From assembly GCA_002311335.1 (NCBI GenBank), contig DBZX01000080.1, forward strand, positions 1 to 9,457: a stretch of 9,457 nt of DNA, read 5' to 3'. A model generated the notes under the pieces. That model had not been told where the DNA came from, made no database searches, and was given only the letters and a program-made list of their open reading frames with translations. This document shows positions 1-6,734 of the stretch, piece by piece. Every line of letters starts with the position of its first letter. Within the stretch, counting starts at the first letter, position 1. The position numbers and the translations under genes are program-made. The stretch is from a bacterium UBP10_UBA1149 (GTDB taxonomy: Bacteria > Desulfobacterota > Binatia > UBA1149).

Positions 1-378
1 ACGCCCGCCTGGAAGGTGTTCGACAACAACGATCTGCCGGACCTGATCCCGGTGGCAAGCCCCTTGACGGGTAGTTTCTGCATGCGGGATGCGGCGGCTG
101 CTAACCTGCTCGTGACCGTGGAAAACCAGGGTGCCGCTGGCGCCGGACCTACACAGGTGTCGGTGGAGTTCCAGACGGCCACTGGTCCGGTCATCAACAG
201 CGCGTCGGTGCCCGCTCTTGCCGCGGGTGTTTCGACCTCGGTTGCGGTGCCTTTTCCGGTGGGCCCGAGCTGGTGCTACCAGCCTGACTGCCAGTTCAAG
301 ATCACGGTGGATTCGACGGGCACAGAGGTAGAGTCGGACGAGACCAACAACGTGGCCAGTGATTTCTGCATGGGCTGA
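1..378 (+). CDS. C-terminal fragment of a secreted CARDB-like domain protein (5' end outside window)
   Basis: The reading frame is open from base 1 (it reads TPAWKVFDNNDLPDL...), so the gene begins upstream of the window; the GTG at 16 is only an internal valine codon. It ends at TGA 376-378. The 125 visible residues resemble one CARDB-type beta-sandwich: a 'LPDLIP' entry, a 'VTVENQGAAGAG' strand pair, 'VPALAAGVSTSV', and a closing 'ITVDSTGTEVESDETNN' segment, which is the typical end of that fold. Cysteines at SFCMRD, WCYQPDC and DFCMG suggest disulfides and therefore an exported protein. CARDB domains are usually found in surface or secreted proteins as adhesion or spacer modules, so no enzymatic role is implied here. 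The gene is closed by a strong terminator at 443-474 and is probably unrelated in function to the fatty-acid genes that follow. The domain call is by motif pattern and the full architecture is unknown. Confidence 0.75.
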   Translation, partial: TPAWKVFDNNDLPDLIPVASPLTGSFCMRDAAAANLLVTVENQGAAGAGPTQVSVEFQTATGPVINSASVPALAAGVSTSVAVPFPVGPSWCYQPDCQFKITVDSTGTEVESDETNNVASDFCMG

Positions 379-442
379 AATAGACTGACCCTGGCCGGTA
401 ACTCCCCCTGCCGGCCACGTGGCCTCTCCCCGGCCACGGATA

Positions 443-474
443 CCCCGGGTTCCCTCGTGGAACCCGGGGTTTTT
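443..474 (+). terminator. Strong Rho-independent terminator
   Basis: CCCCGGGTTCC (443-453) and GGAACCCGGGG (459-469) form a perfect 11-bp stem around a 5-nt loop (CTCGT). The stem extends by one A-T pair (442/470) and is followed directly by TTTTT (470-474). It lies 65 nt after the stop of the CARDB-like gene and 59 nt before the ligase start, so it insulates the two units. Confidence 0.93.
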
Positions 475-532
475 CGTTGCTTCGCCTGCGCGGAGAGGTG
501 GCGTGAGCAATGCGCTCTGCTAGAACTGCCGC

Positions 533-2164
533 ATGGAATTTTCGTTTCCGCAGGTTTTTGACACCCTTGCTTCAGCCATGCCCGACCGCGAGCTGCTGGT
601 CTGGCGCGATCGCCGGCTGACTTACTCGCAGGTCCACGAGCGTTCGCGACGACTGGCCGGCTACCTGCACTCGCGTGGGCTGGGCTGCCGCATTGAGCGC
701 GACGAACTGGCCGGCCACGAGTCGGGGCAGGACCACGTGGGCCTGTATCTCTACAACGGCAACGAGTATCTTGAGGGGATGCTCGGCTGCTGGTACACGC
801 GGGCGGCTTCTCTCAACGTCAACTACCGCTACGTCGAGGAAGAGCTCCAGTACCTGTTCGATAACAGCGGCGCGCGCGCGATCATATACAACGCGGTGTT
901 CGCGCCGCAGGTGGCCGCCGTCCGCGAACGACTGCCCAAAGTCGAGCTGCTCATCCAGGTCGCCGATGATTCGGGCAATGAGTTGCTTGCCGGGGCGGTG
1001 GACTATGAAGAGGTGCTGGCCTCGGCACCAGCTTTGCCTGATTCGGTAGAGCCTTCTCCCGATGATCTCTACGTGCTCTACACGGGAGGTACTACGGGGA
1101 TGCCCAAGGGCGTGCTGTGGCGGTCGGCCGATGTTTTTATCGCGGCCATGGGCGGTCGCGGTATCGATGGCGTTGAGCTCGAGTCGATCGACGCGTTGTT
1201 CAAACAGGCCGCCGACTCGGCTCCTTTTTCGGCTGTTGTCGGGCCGCCGCTCATGCACGGAGCCGCCCAGTGGGCGAGTTTTCTGATGATGTGCATGGGC
1301 GCCACCCTGGTCATTCCCGAAGTAGTAGAGAAGCTCGACCCCGCTGATTTTCTCTCCACCCTTGTGCGCGAAAAATGCGTATCGTTCTCCATGGTCGGCG
1401 ACGCGTTTGCGCGCCCGCTGATCGATGAGATCAAGCGCGGCGACTACGACCTTTCCGGGCTGATGATCATCGGCTCGGGGGGGGCTCCGCTTTCGACCGA
1501 CAACAAGGAGGCGCTGCTCGAGCTGGTGCCGCACGCAACCATAATGGACTCTATCGGTTCATCAGAGACCGGCATGCAGGGGAGCAACCCCAGCAATCGC
1601 GACAGTGGCGTGACGACGGGCGGTTTTCTGCCCGCGCCGGGTTCCTGCGTGGTGTCAGAAGACCTGTCACGCTTACTCAAGCCGGGTGACGACGAGACCG
1701 GATGGTTTGCGCAGACCGGGCGGGTGCCGCTGGGGTACCTCGACGACCCCGAGAAGACCGCGCGTACTTTTCCGGTGATCGACGGCGTGCGTTACTCGGT
1801 GCCGGGCGACCGCGCGCGCTGGCGCGAGGGCGGCATCATCGACGTACTCGGGCGAGACTCGGTGACTATCAACTCGGGTGGCGAAAAAATCTTTGCCGAG
1901 GAGGTCGAAGCCGCGCTCAAGCACCACCCCGACGTTTACGACACCGTGGTGGCCGGCCGTCCCAGTGACCGTTGGGGCCAGGAGGTTGTGGCTGTCGTCC
2001 GCCTGCGCGATGGCGCAACCGCCGGCGAAGAAGAACTCCTGGCGGAAGCCGCCCTGCACGTGGCGCGCTACAAGCTGCCAAAGGCCTTCGTATTTCGCGA
2101 AGAGATCCAGCGCAGCCCCAGTGGCAAGGCCGACTATCGCTGGGCCCGTGAGCAGGTCGAATAG
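533..2164 (+). CDS. AMP-forming acyl-CoA synthetase, FadD19/FadD17-like
   Basis: This 543-residue member of the ANL (AMP-binding) superfamily activates a carboxylic acid to its CoA thioester through an acyl-adenylate. Visible motifs, in order, are the phosphate loop YTGGTTGMPKG (183-193), the DSIGSSETG adenine/acyl-site motif (339-347), the GDRARW nucleotide motif (425-430), the hinge and A8 region GRDSVTINSGGEKIF (440-454), and the C-terminal catalytic lysine in SPSGKADYRW (Lys532). Length is normal for the family. The stretches CWYTRAASLNVNYRY and GVLWRSADVF are typical of the FadD19/FadD17 group, whose mycobacterial members act on steroid side-chain acids. The exact substrate cannot be read from the sequence. 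The start is secure on the 5' side: an in-frame TAG lies at 521-523, four codons upstream of the ATG. No Shine-Dalgarno is visible. It converges with the crotonase-family gene, with only 5 nt between the stops. Confidence 0.93.
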   Translation: MEFSFPQVFDTLASAMPDRELLVWRDRRLTYSQVHERSRRLAGYLHSRGLGCRIERDELAGHESGQDHVGLYLYNGNEYLEGMLGCWYTRAASLNVNYRYVEEELQYLFDNSGARAIIYNAVFAPQVAAVRERLPKVELLIQVADDSGNELLAGAVDYEEVLASAPALPDSVEPSPDDLYVLYTGGTTGMPKGVLWRSADVFIAAMGGRGIDGVELESIDALFKQAADSAPFSAVVGPPLMHGAAQWASFLMMCMGATLVIPEVVEKLDPADFLSTLVREKCVSFSMVGDAFARPLIDEIKRGDYDLSGLMIIGSGGAPLSTDNKEALLELVPHATIMDSIGSSETGMQGSNPSNRDSGVTTGGFLPAPGSCVVSEDLSRLLKPGDDETGWFAQTGRVPLGYLDDPEKTARTFPVIDGVRYSVPGDRARWREGGIIDVLGRDSVTINSGGEKIFAEEVEAALKHHPDVYDTVVAGRPSDRWGQEVVAVVRLRDGATAGEEELLAEAALHVARYKLPKAFVFREEIQRSPSGKADYRWAREQVE

Positions 2165-2169
2165 GGGGA

Positions 2170-2961
2170 TTACTCGTCCTTGTCGTGGGGCGGAACGCCG
2201 TCGAAATCCGGTGCGCGTTTTTCGATGAAGGCCGTTATGGCCTCGATGTTTTCCGGGCTGCCTATGCGACCCATGAATGCCTTGTCTTCGCGGCGGCGGG
2301 CGGAAACGACCTGTTCGTTGCGCGAGGCGTTGAGCAATCGCTTGGTGTGACGCAGTGAACCCATCGGTTTAGCCGCCAGTCGGGCTGCCCGCTTGAGCGC
2401 CATCCCGAGTACCTGCTCAGGCTGGCATAGCTGGGTGGCCAGCTGCAACTCGAGGGCGCGGTCTGCGTCAATGAAATCGGATTCGAACAGAAGGTCGACC
2501 GCTGCCCGCCAACCGCAGATCACCGGTAACAGGTAACTGCTGGCTGCTTCGGGCACCACGCCCAGGGTGATGAAGGGCGCGCGCAGACGCGCGTCGCGCG
2601 ACATGTAAACGTAGTCGCAGTAAAGCAGCATGGTCAGCCCGAAGCCCACGCCCACGCCGTTGACGGCCGCGATCAAGGGCTTGTCAAACTCCACCAGCTC
2701 GTCCATGAACAGCGAGAAACCGTTCTCGGCCGACGCGTCCGAGGTGTCGATGGCGCCCATTTCGCCCAGGTCCTGGCCGGCAGTAAAGGCACCGCCAGCG
2801 CCGGTGACCACGACCACTCGTACCGCGTCGTCGGCCATCGCCCGCTGGAAGGACAAGCGGGTTTCGCGCCACTGCTCGGCGTTAAACGCGTTCCTTGCCT
2901 CGGGGCGGTTGAGCGTGAGCAGCAGCACGCCGTCTTGGAGTTTCTCTATCACGGTCGGCAT
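2170..2961 (-). CDS. Crotonase-fold protein, probably delta3,delta2-enoyl-CoA isomerase (ECI2-type active site)
   Basis: This 263-residue enoyl-CoA hydratase/isomerase superfamily protein is full length for the family. The first oxyanion-hole segment is GAGGAFTAGQDL (54-65). The second is in NGVGVGFGLT (101-110). The two glutamates used by true enoyl-CoA hydratases (rat ECH Glu144 and Glu164) align with Thr110 and Phe130, so hydration by the standard mechanism is unlikely. Instead Glu138, in APFITLGVVPEAASSY (128-143), falls at the catalytic base of ECI2/Eci1-type isomerases (human ECI2 reads similarly, around SPEGCSSY). Such enzymes move a beta,gamma double bond to the alpha,beta position for beta-oxidation. 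Homology searches will probably label it 'enoyl-CoA hydratase'. It is the second gene of a two-gene unit, 17 nt after the dehydrogenase stop, with its own good ribosome binding site. The alignment was made by eye. Confidence 0.88.
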   Translation of the reverse strand: MPTVIEKLQDGVLLLTLNRPEARNAFNAEQWRETRLSFQRAMADDAVRVVVVTGAGGAFTAGQDLGEMGAIDTSDASAENGFSLFMDELVEFDKPLIAAVNGVGVGFGLTMLLYCDYVYMSRDARLRAPFITLGVVPEAASSYLLPVICGWRAAVDLLFESDFIDADRALELQLATQLCQPEQVLGMALKRAARLAAKPMGSLRHTKRLLNASRNEQVVSARRREDKAFMGRIGSPENIEAITAFIEKRAPDFDGVPPHDKDE

Positions 2962-2969
2962 GTCTGGTT

Positions 2970-2976
2970 CTCCCCC
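2970..2976 (-). promoter_or_regulatory. Ribosome binding site of the crotonase-family gene
   Basis: On the minus strand GGGGGAG lies 8 nt before the ATG at 2961-2959. It is the clearest Shine-Dalgarno among the acyl-CoA genes here, sits in the 17-nt gap after the upstream dehydrogenase, and supports the chosen start. Confidence 0.8.
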
Positions 2977-2978
2977 GC

Positions 2979-4205
2979 TTAAAGTGGCAGGTTGCCGGTG
3001 GCTGCCTTGAGATCACCGTGGCGCTTCCAGCTTTCCAGCGTGCGAAGCGCGATGCGCCAACGGTGTACCTCGTCGGCGCCGTCGGCAAAACGCGCCCAGC
3101 GCGCCTGCTGCGACATCTTCGCCAGCGGTGTGTCCGTCGAGTAGCCCAGCGCGCCGTGTACCTGTATGGCGCGGTCGATGATCTGCCCCAGTATCGTGGC
3201 CACGAAGTACTTGGTCATCGACGACTCGCTCTTGAAATCGTCGCCGCGGTCAATGAGGTAGGCTGTGTGCAGGACCATCAGCTTGGCCTGGTAGAGCTCG
3301 ATGGTGGAGTCAGAAATCATCCACTGTATACCCTGTTTTTCGGACAGGTAGCTGCCGTGCGCGTATCGGGTTGTCGCGCGCTCCACCATCATTTCAAGCG
3401 CTTGTTCGGCTTGCCCCAGCCAGCGCATGCAGTGCGCCAGTCGTGCCGGCCCCAGGCGGTACTGCCCCAGCCGGTGGCCGTCGCCGCGGCCACCGAGGAT
3501 GGCTTCGCGGGGCAAGCGCAGGTTGTCCAATCGTATTTCGCAGTGGTTGTGGCCGCCCGACATGGTCTCGATGTCCCGCACTTCTTCCCAGCCGTCCGTT
3601 GGCAGGTCAACGAGAAAAGCCGAGTTTGCCGCCCGCGGGTCGTCGGGCTCGTCCTCGGTACGGGCAATCAGAATGGCGAAGGTGGCGCGGTTGGCCCCCG
3701 AGATGAACCACTTGTGTCCGTTGATGACCCACTGGTCGCCCTCCAGCTGGGCGCGGGTCTGGATGAGCGAGGGGTCGCTGCCGGCAACCTCGGGCTCGGT
3801 CATCGCAAAACAGGAGCGGATGCGACCGTCGCACAGCGGGCGCAGATATTTTTCTTTCTGTTCGTCGGTGGCCCAGTGCAGCAGGGTGTGCATGTTGCCC
3901 TCGTCGGGCGCCTGGGCATTCAAGGCAAAGGGCCCGAAGCGAGCGCGTGCGGCCTCGGCCGACACCGCCGCCATGGCAACGTGTCCCAGGCCCATGCCGC
4001 CGTATTCCTCGGGCATGTGCGGCAACCAGAGGCTGCGCTTGTGGGCCTCGCGGCGCATTTTCTTGACGCCTCCTATGAGCACATCACGGGCCTCGCCCGA
4101 CTCCTCTATCTCGCGCTCGGCGGGAAGGACGACGTCTTCGATGTACTCGCGCACGCGTTCGCGAAGTTTTTCAATCTCGGGTGGGAAGCTGAAATCAATG
4201 GCCAT
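2979..4205 (-). CDS. Acyl-CoA dehydrogenase, ACAD10/11-like
   Basis: This 408-residue FAD-dependent acyl-CoA dehydrogenase introduces an alpha,beta double bond into an acyl-CoA and passes electrons to ETF. The N-terminal helical domain carries LPHMPEEYGGMGLG (61-74) and APDEGNM (99-105), both typical of the ACAD10/11 group. The beta domain has CFAMTEPEVAGSDP (132-145), the flavin and substrate-contact motif, and FISGANRA. The C-terminal domain has IQVHGALGYSTDTPL followed by ADGADEVHR (374-382). At the position of the usual catalytic glutamate (Glu376 of MCAD) there is Asp375, as also occurs in ACAD10/11 proteins. ATG 4205-4203 gives a standard N-terminus, although no well-spaced Shine-Dalgarno precedes it. 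The gene is divergent from the 4304 dehydrogenase, across a 98-nt region holding a KstR-like operator 76 nt upstream of this start. It is probably cotranscribed with the isomerase-like gene downstream. Family assignment is firm; chain-length or steroid preference is not. Confidence 0.93.
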   Translation of the reverse strand: MAIDFSFPPEIEKLRERVREYIEDVVLPAEREIEESGEARDVLIGGVKKMRREAHKRSLWLPHMPEEYGGMGLGHVAMAAVSAEAARARFGPFALNAQAPDEGNMHTLLHWATDEQKEKYLRPLCDGRIRSCFAMTEPEVAGSDPSLIQTRAQLEGDQWVINGHKWFISGANRATFAILIARTEDEPDDPRAANSAFLVDLPTDGWEEVRDIETMSGGHNHCEIRLDNLRLPREAILGGRGDGHRLGQYRLGPARLAHCMRWLGQAEQALEMMVERATTRYAHGSYLSEKQGIQWMISDSTIELYQAKLMVLHTAYLIDRGDDFKSESSMTKYFVATILGQIIDRAIQVHGALGYSTDTPLAKMSQQARWARFADGADEVHRWRIALRTLESWKRHGDLKAATGNLPL

Positions 4206-4281
4206 AGCCCCGCAACCTGTCTGCCCGCCTCAGCTCGGTCAAGGCAAGGGCGCCTGAACTTCCCTTTTTGGCGTTGGGAAA

Positions 4282-4295
4282 TAGAACGTGTTCTA
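4282..4295. promoter_or_regulatory. KstR-like operator palindrome
   Basis: TAGAACGTGTTCTA is a perfect inverted repeat with 6-bp arms and a 2-bp centre. It satisfies every fixed position of the consensus TnnAACnnGTTnnA established for KstR, the TetR-family repressor of cholesterol catabolism in mycobacteria and rhodococci. It lies 8 nt before the ATG of the plus-strand dehydrogenase and 76 nt upstream of the minus-strand dehydrogenase start, so one repressor could control both directions. By reading both strands I found no second full match in the window. The regulator itself is not encoded here. Confidence 0.7.
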
Positions 4296-4303
4296 GTCGG
4301 GCG

Positions 4304-5494
4304 ATGGACTTCAATGACAGCCCGCTGGAGGCGGCATTTCGTGCAGATGCGCGTGCTTTCCTGGCTGAAAACGCTGCCGCCCAGGAGGGTGCCAACACCG
4401 GCCCGGATGCCGACCACGAGGCAGTTGTGGCCGCGTCGAGACGCTGGCAGCGCCTGCTGGCCGACTCCGGCTGGGGCGCGATCATGTGGGCCGAACAGTA
4501 CGGCGGCCGCGGCCTGGGGCCCATCGAGCAGGTGGTGTGGAACGAGGAGCTCGCGCGCGCCGGCATCACCGAAACAACGCTGATGGGCGGCATCGCGATG
4601 GCCGGGCCCACTATCATCGCTTACGGCAACGACGAGCAGAAAAGCCGTTTTCTCGAACCGACGCTCAGGGGCGAGCTCATGTGGTGCCAGCTCTTCAGCG
4701 AACCCTCTGCTGGCAGCGACCTGGCCGGGCTGCGCACCCGTGCCGAGCGCGACGGGGACCAGTGGGTCATCAACGGTCAGAAAGTATGGTCGACCTTTGC
4801 CGACCACGCCGACTGGGGATTCCTCATTGCGCGTACCGACCCCTCGCTGCCCAAGCGCAAGGGCCTGAGCTATTTTCTCGTCGACATGAAAACTCCCGGC
4901 ATCGAGGTCCGCCCTTTGCGCGACATGAGCGGCGGCGTTCACTTCAACGAAGTTTTTCTCGACGACGTGCGCGTACCCGACGCCAACCGCCTGGGCGAAC
5001 AGGGGCAGGGCTGGCCGATAGCCCGTACCACGCTGTTGCACGAGCGCATGTCCATCGGCTCGGCCTCGCGCATGTTCAGCTTTGACGAGGTGCTGGCCCA
5101 CTTGCGCGAGAACATCCCCGCGCCCGACCAGTTGTTGCGCGATCGCCTCGCGGGGCTCTACGCGTGGTCGCGCAGTCTCGAGTTGCTCAACGCGCGGGTC
5201 AACACCAAGCTTGGCCGCGGCGAAGATCCCACGGCCGAGGCGTCGGTCATGAAACTGGCGATCGCCGAAATATTTGAATGCGCGGCCGACGTCATGATGC
5301 GAGCCGAGGGCAGGGCGGCGCTCACGGGCGAGGGCAAAGCCCAGCACCGTTTTTATTTTGCCCCAGGCCTGCGCATTGGCGGCGGCACCGACGAAGTGCA
5401 GCGTAACATAATAGCCGAGCAGGTGCTGGGCCTGCCGCGCGAAGAAGACCCGTGGGCTGATACGCCCTTCGAGGATCTACCGGCCGGATCATGA
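4304..5494 (+). CDS. Acyl-CoA dehydrogenase, alpha-type subunit of a probable ChsE-like heteromer (FadE26/FadE28-like)
   Basis: This 396-residue acyl-CoA dehydrogenase shows WAEQYGGRGLGP in the N-terminal domain, then LFSEPSAGSDLAGLRT and WVINGQKVWSTFADHADWG in the FAD/substrate domain, and GGGTDEVQRNIIAEQVLGLP near the C-terminus. The usual catalytic Glu376 position is Gly360 in this last motif. A glutamate is instead available at Glu247 in LLHERMSIG, the helix-G position used by isovaleryl-CoA dehydrogenase and by the catalytic subunit of mycobacterial alpha2beta2 cholesterol side-chain dehydrogenases. With the next gene only 19 nt downstream also encoding a dehydrogenase-like subunit, a heterotetramer is likely. 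ATG 4304 was chosen over in-frame TTG codons at 4268 and 4274 because those would translate through the palindromic operator and add an atypical N-terminus. No Shine-Dalgarno is seen. The substrate, a steroid or other branched acyl-CoA, is inferred. Confidence 0.92.
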   Translation: MDFNDSPLEAAFRADARAFLAENAAAQEGANTGPDADHEAVVAASRRWQRLLADSGWGAIMWAEQYGGRGLGPIEQVVWNEELARAGITETTLMGGIAMAGPTIIAYGNDEQKSRFLEPTLRGELMWCQLFSEPSAGSDLAGLRTRAERDGDQWVINGQKVWSTFADHADWGFLIARTDPSLPKRKGLSYFLVDMKTPGIEVRPLRDMSGGVHFNEVFLDDVRVPDANRLGEQGQGWPIARTTLLHERMSIGSASRMFSFDEVLAHLRENIPAPDQLLRDRLAGLYAWSRSLELLNARVNTKLGRGEDPTAEASVMKLAIAEIFECAADVMMRAEGRAALTGEGKAQHRFYFAPGLRIGGGTDEVQRNIIAEQVLGLPREEDPWADTPFEDLPAGS

Positions 5495-5513
5495 GCGCCT
5501 GGAATACAGCAGG

Positions 5514-6638
5514 ATGAACTTCGGTTTCAGCGAAGAACAGGAGCAGTTCCGTGAAATCGTGCGACGTTTTGCCGAGCAGCGCTGGTCGCTCGAAGGCGTG
5601 AGCACGCTCGCGGGTACAGACGACGGCGAAGTCTACGACAGCAAGGCCTGGCAACAGGCTAGCGCCGAGCTGGGCCTTGCGGGCCTGCTGGTGCCCGAGC
5701 GATTGGGCGGCGCAGGTTTCGGCTATCTCGAAATGGGGGTTGCGCTCGAAGAACTCGGCCGGCAGTTGGCGGGCGGTCCACTGTGGACCTCGGCCTGCCT
5801 GGCCACCGGCCTGCTGCTGGAGCTGGCCGACGAAGAAGCTCTGTCCGAGCTTATGCCACCCCTGGCGGCCGGTGAACAGCTGGCCACGGTCGACGTGGCC
5901 GGTTACCTGGCGGTGGCCGACGGCAAACTGCCGACGCTCGAGGCTCGGCCGGGCGAGGCCAGCGGCTGGCAGATTGACGGTAGCTGCGCGCACGTTCCCT
6001 TTGCGGCCCAATCCGACCTGTTGTTGCTGTGGGCCGATCACGAAGGCGACGCCGTTTTGTTTGCAGTGGTATCGGACGCCCGGGGCTTGACGATCAAGCA
6101 GACCAGCAGTCTTGACCTGACCCGCTCGGTGGGTGACCTGGTCTTGTCTGCTGTTCCCGCGCGGCGCCTGGCCCTGGCCAGTGGCAAGGAGTTAACCGCG
6201 AGGGCTCTCGACCGCGCGCGCGCGGCGATGACCGCCGAGCAGGTAGGCGCTGCCGAGGCGTGCCAGGAGCGGGCCATAGCCTGGGCCAAGAAGCGTATGC
6301 AGTTTTCGCGCACCATCGGCAGCTTCCAGGCCGTCAAGCATCGCCTGGCAGATGGCCGCTTGTACCTGGAGCTCGCCCGCTCGGCGGCCTACTGGGCATG
6401 GTGGGCTGCCGACGAGAACGCCGCCGAACTTGTCGAGGCGGCGCCCCTGGCCAGGTCGATGTGCTGCGATGCTTTTGCGCGAACGGCTGCTGACCTCATC
6501 CACCTGCACGGTGGTATGGGCTTTACCTGGGAGCATTCCGCTCACCACTACTACAGGCGCGCTCGTTCGCAGTCGGTGCTGCTCGGCGACGCTCAGCAGG
6601 AACGGCAACGCCTGGCCGACAGCCTGCTGGCCGGCTGA
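5514..6638 (+). CDS. Acyl-CoA dehydrogenase-like beta subunit (FadE27/FadE29-like)
   Basis: This 374-residue divergent acyl-CoA dehydrogenase begins with FGFSEEQEQFREIVRRFAEQ, the usual N-terminal helix. It then shows LLVPERLGGAGFGYLEM and a poorly conserved middle domain without the standard TEP..GSD flavin loop. The C-terminal domain keeps KRMQFSRTIGSFQAVKH (260-276) and HGGMGFTWEH (332-341), then ends in LLGDAQQERQRLADSL, which lacks the catalytic EGT motif. Loss of the catalytic base with retention of the FAD/dimer-interface motifs is the pattern of the beta subunits of heteromeric ChsE-type dehydrogenases. It would help hold FAD and shape the substrate pocket, with the base supplied by the 4304 product. 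The short 19-nt spacing to that gene supports cotranscription and fixed stoichiometry. ATG 5514 is preceded by only weak AGG/GGA sequence. A short hairpin at 6678-6691 follows. Confidence 0.9.
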   Translation: MNFGFSEEQEQFREIVRRFAEQRWSLEGVSTLAGTDDGEVYDSKAWQQASAELGLAGLLVPERLGGAGFGYLEMGVALEELGRQLAGGPLWTSACLATGLLLELADEEALSELMPPLAAGEQLATVDVAGYLAVADGKLPTLEARPGEASGWQIDGSCAHVPFAAQSDLLLLWADHEGDAVLFAVVSDARGLTIKQTSSLDLTRSVGDLVLSAVPARRLALASGKELTARALDRARAAMTAEQVGAAEACQERAIAWAKKRMQFSRTIGSFQAVKHRLADGRLYLELARSAAYWAWWAADENAAELVEAAPLARSMCCDAFARTAADLIHLHGGMGFTWEHSAHHYYRRARSQSVLLGDAQQERQRLADSLLAG

Positions 6639-6677
6639 GGCCTTCGGTCGGACTTTCTGGCCCTGGCCGATGACCTA

Positions 6678-6691
6678 CCCCCGACAGGGGG
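6678..6691 (+). terminator. Possible weak terminator hairpin after the dehydrogenase pair
   Basis: CCCCC (6678-6682), loop GACA, GGGGG (6687-6691) make a 5-bp GC stem about 40 nt after the beta-subunit stop. No T-run follows directly, so it could be a 3'-end-stabilising or Rho-assisted site rather than a true intrinsic terminator. Confidence 0.3.
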
Positions 6692-6734
6692 AGTGCCTTG
6701 CCGGGGTTGCCTTCGTTTCTGCCCCTCAAAATAA

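Noticed and set aside
392..438. Overlapping GC hairpins (TGGCCGG/CCGGCCA, GGCCACGTGGCC) and a repeated CCGGCCACG
   Set aside because: They are short GC-rich complementarity beside the real terminator, with no T-run and no recurrence elsewhere.
572..1534. 320-codon open frame on the minus strand
   Set aside because: It is antisense to the ligase, is rich in Arg/His/Val as expected for a mirror frame, and has no domain.
3018..4583. 521-codon open frame on the plus strand
   Set aside because: It lies antisense to the ACAD10/11-like gene and then runs out of frame into the next dehydrogenase. The product has no recognisable domain, and such frames are common opposite GC-rich genes.
4106..5347. 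413-codon open frame on the minus strand
   Set aside because: It is antisense to the alpha-type dehydrogenase and crosses the operator region. The composition is that of a shadow frame, with no motif.
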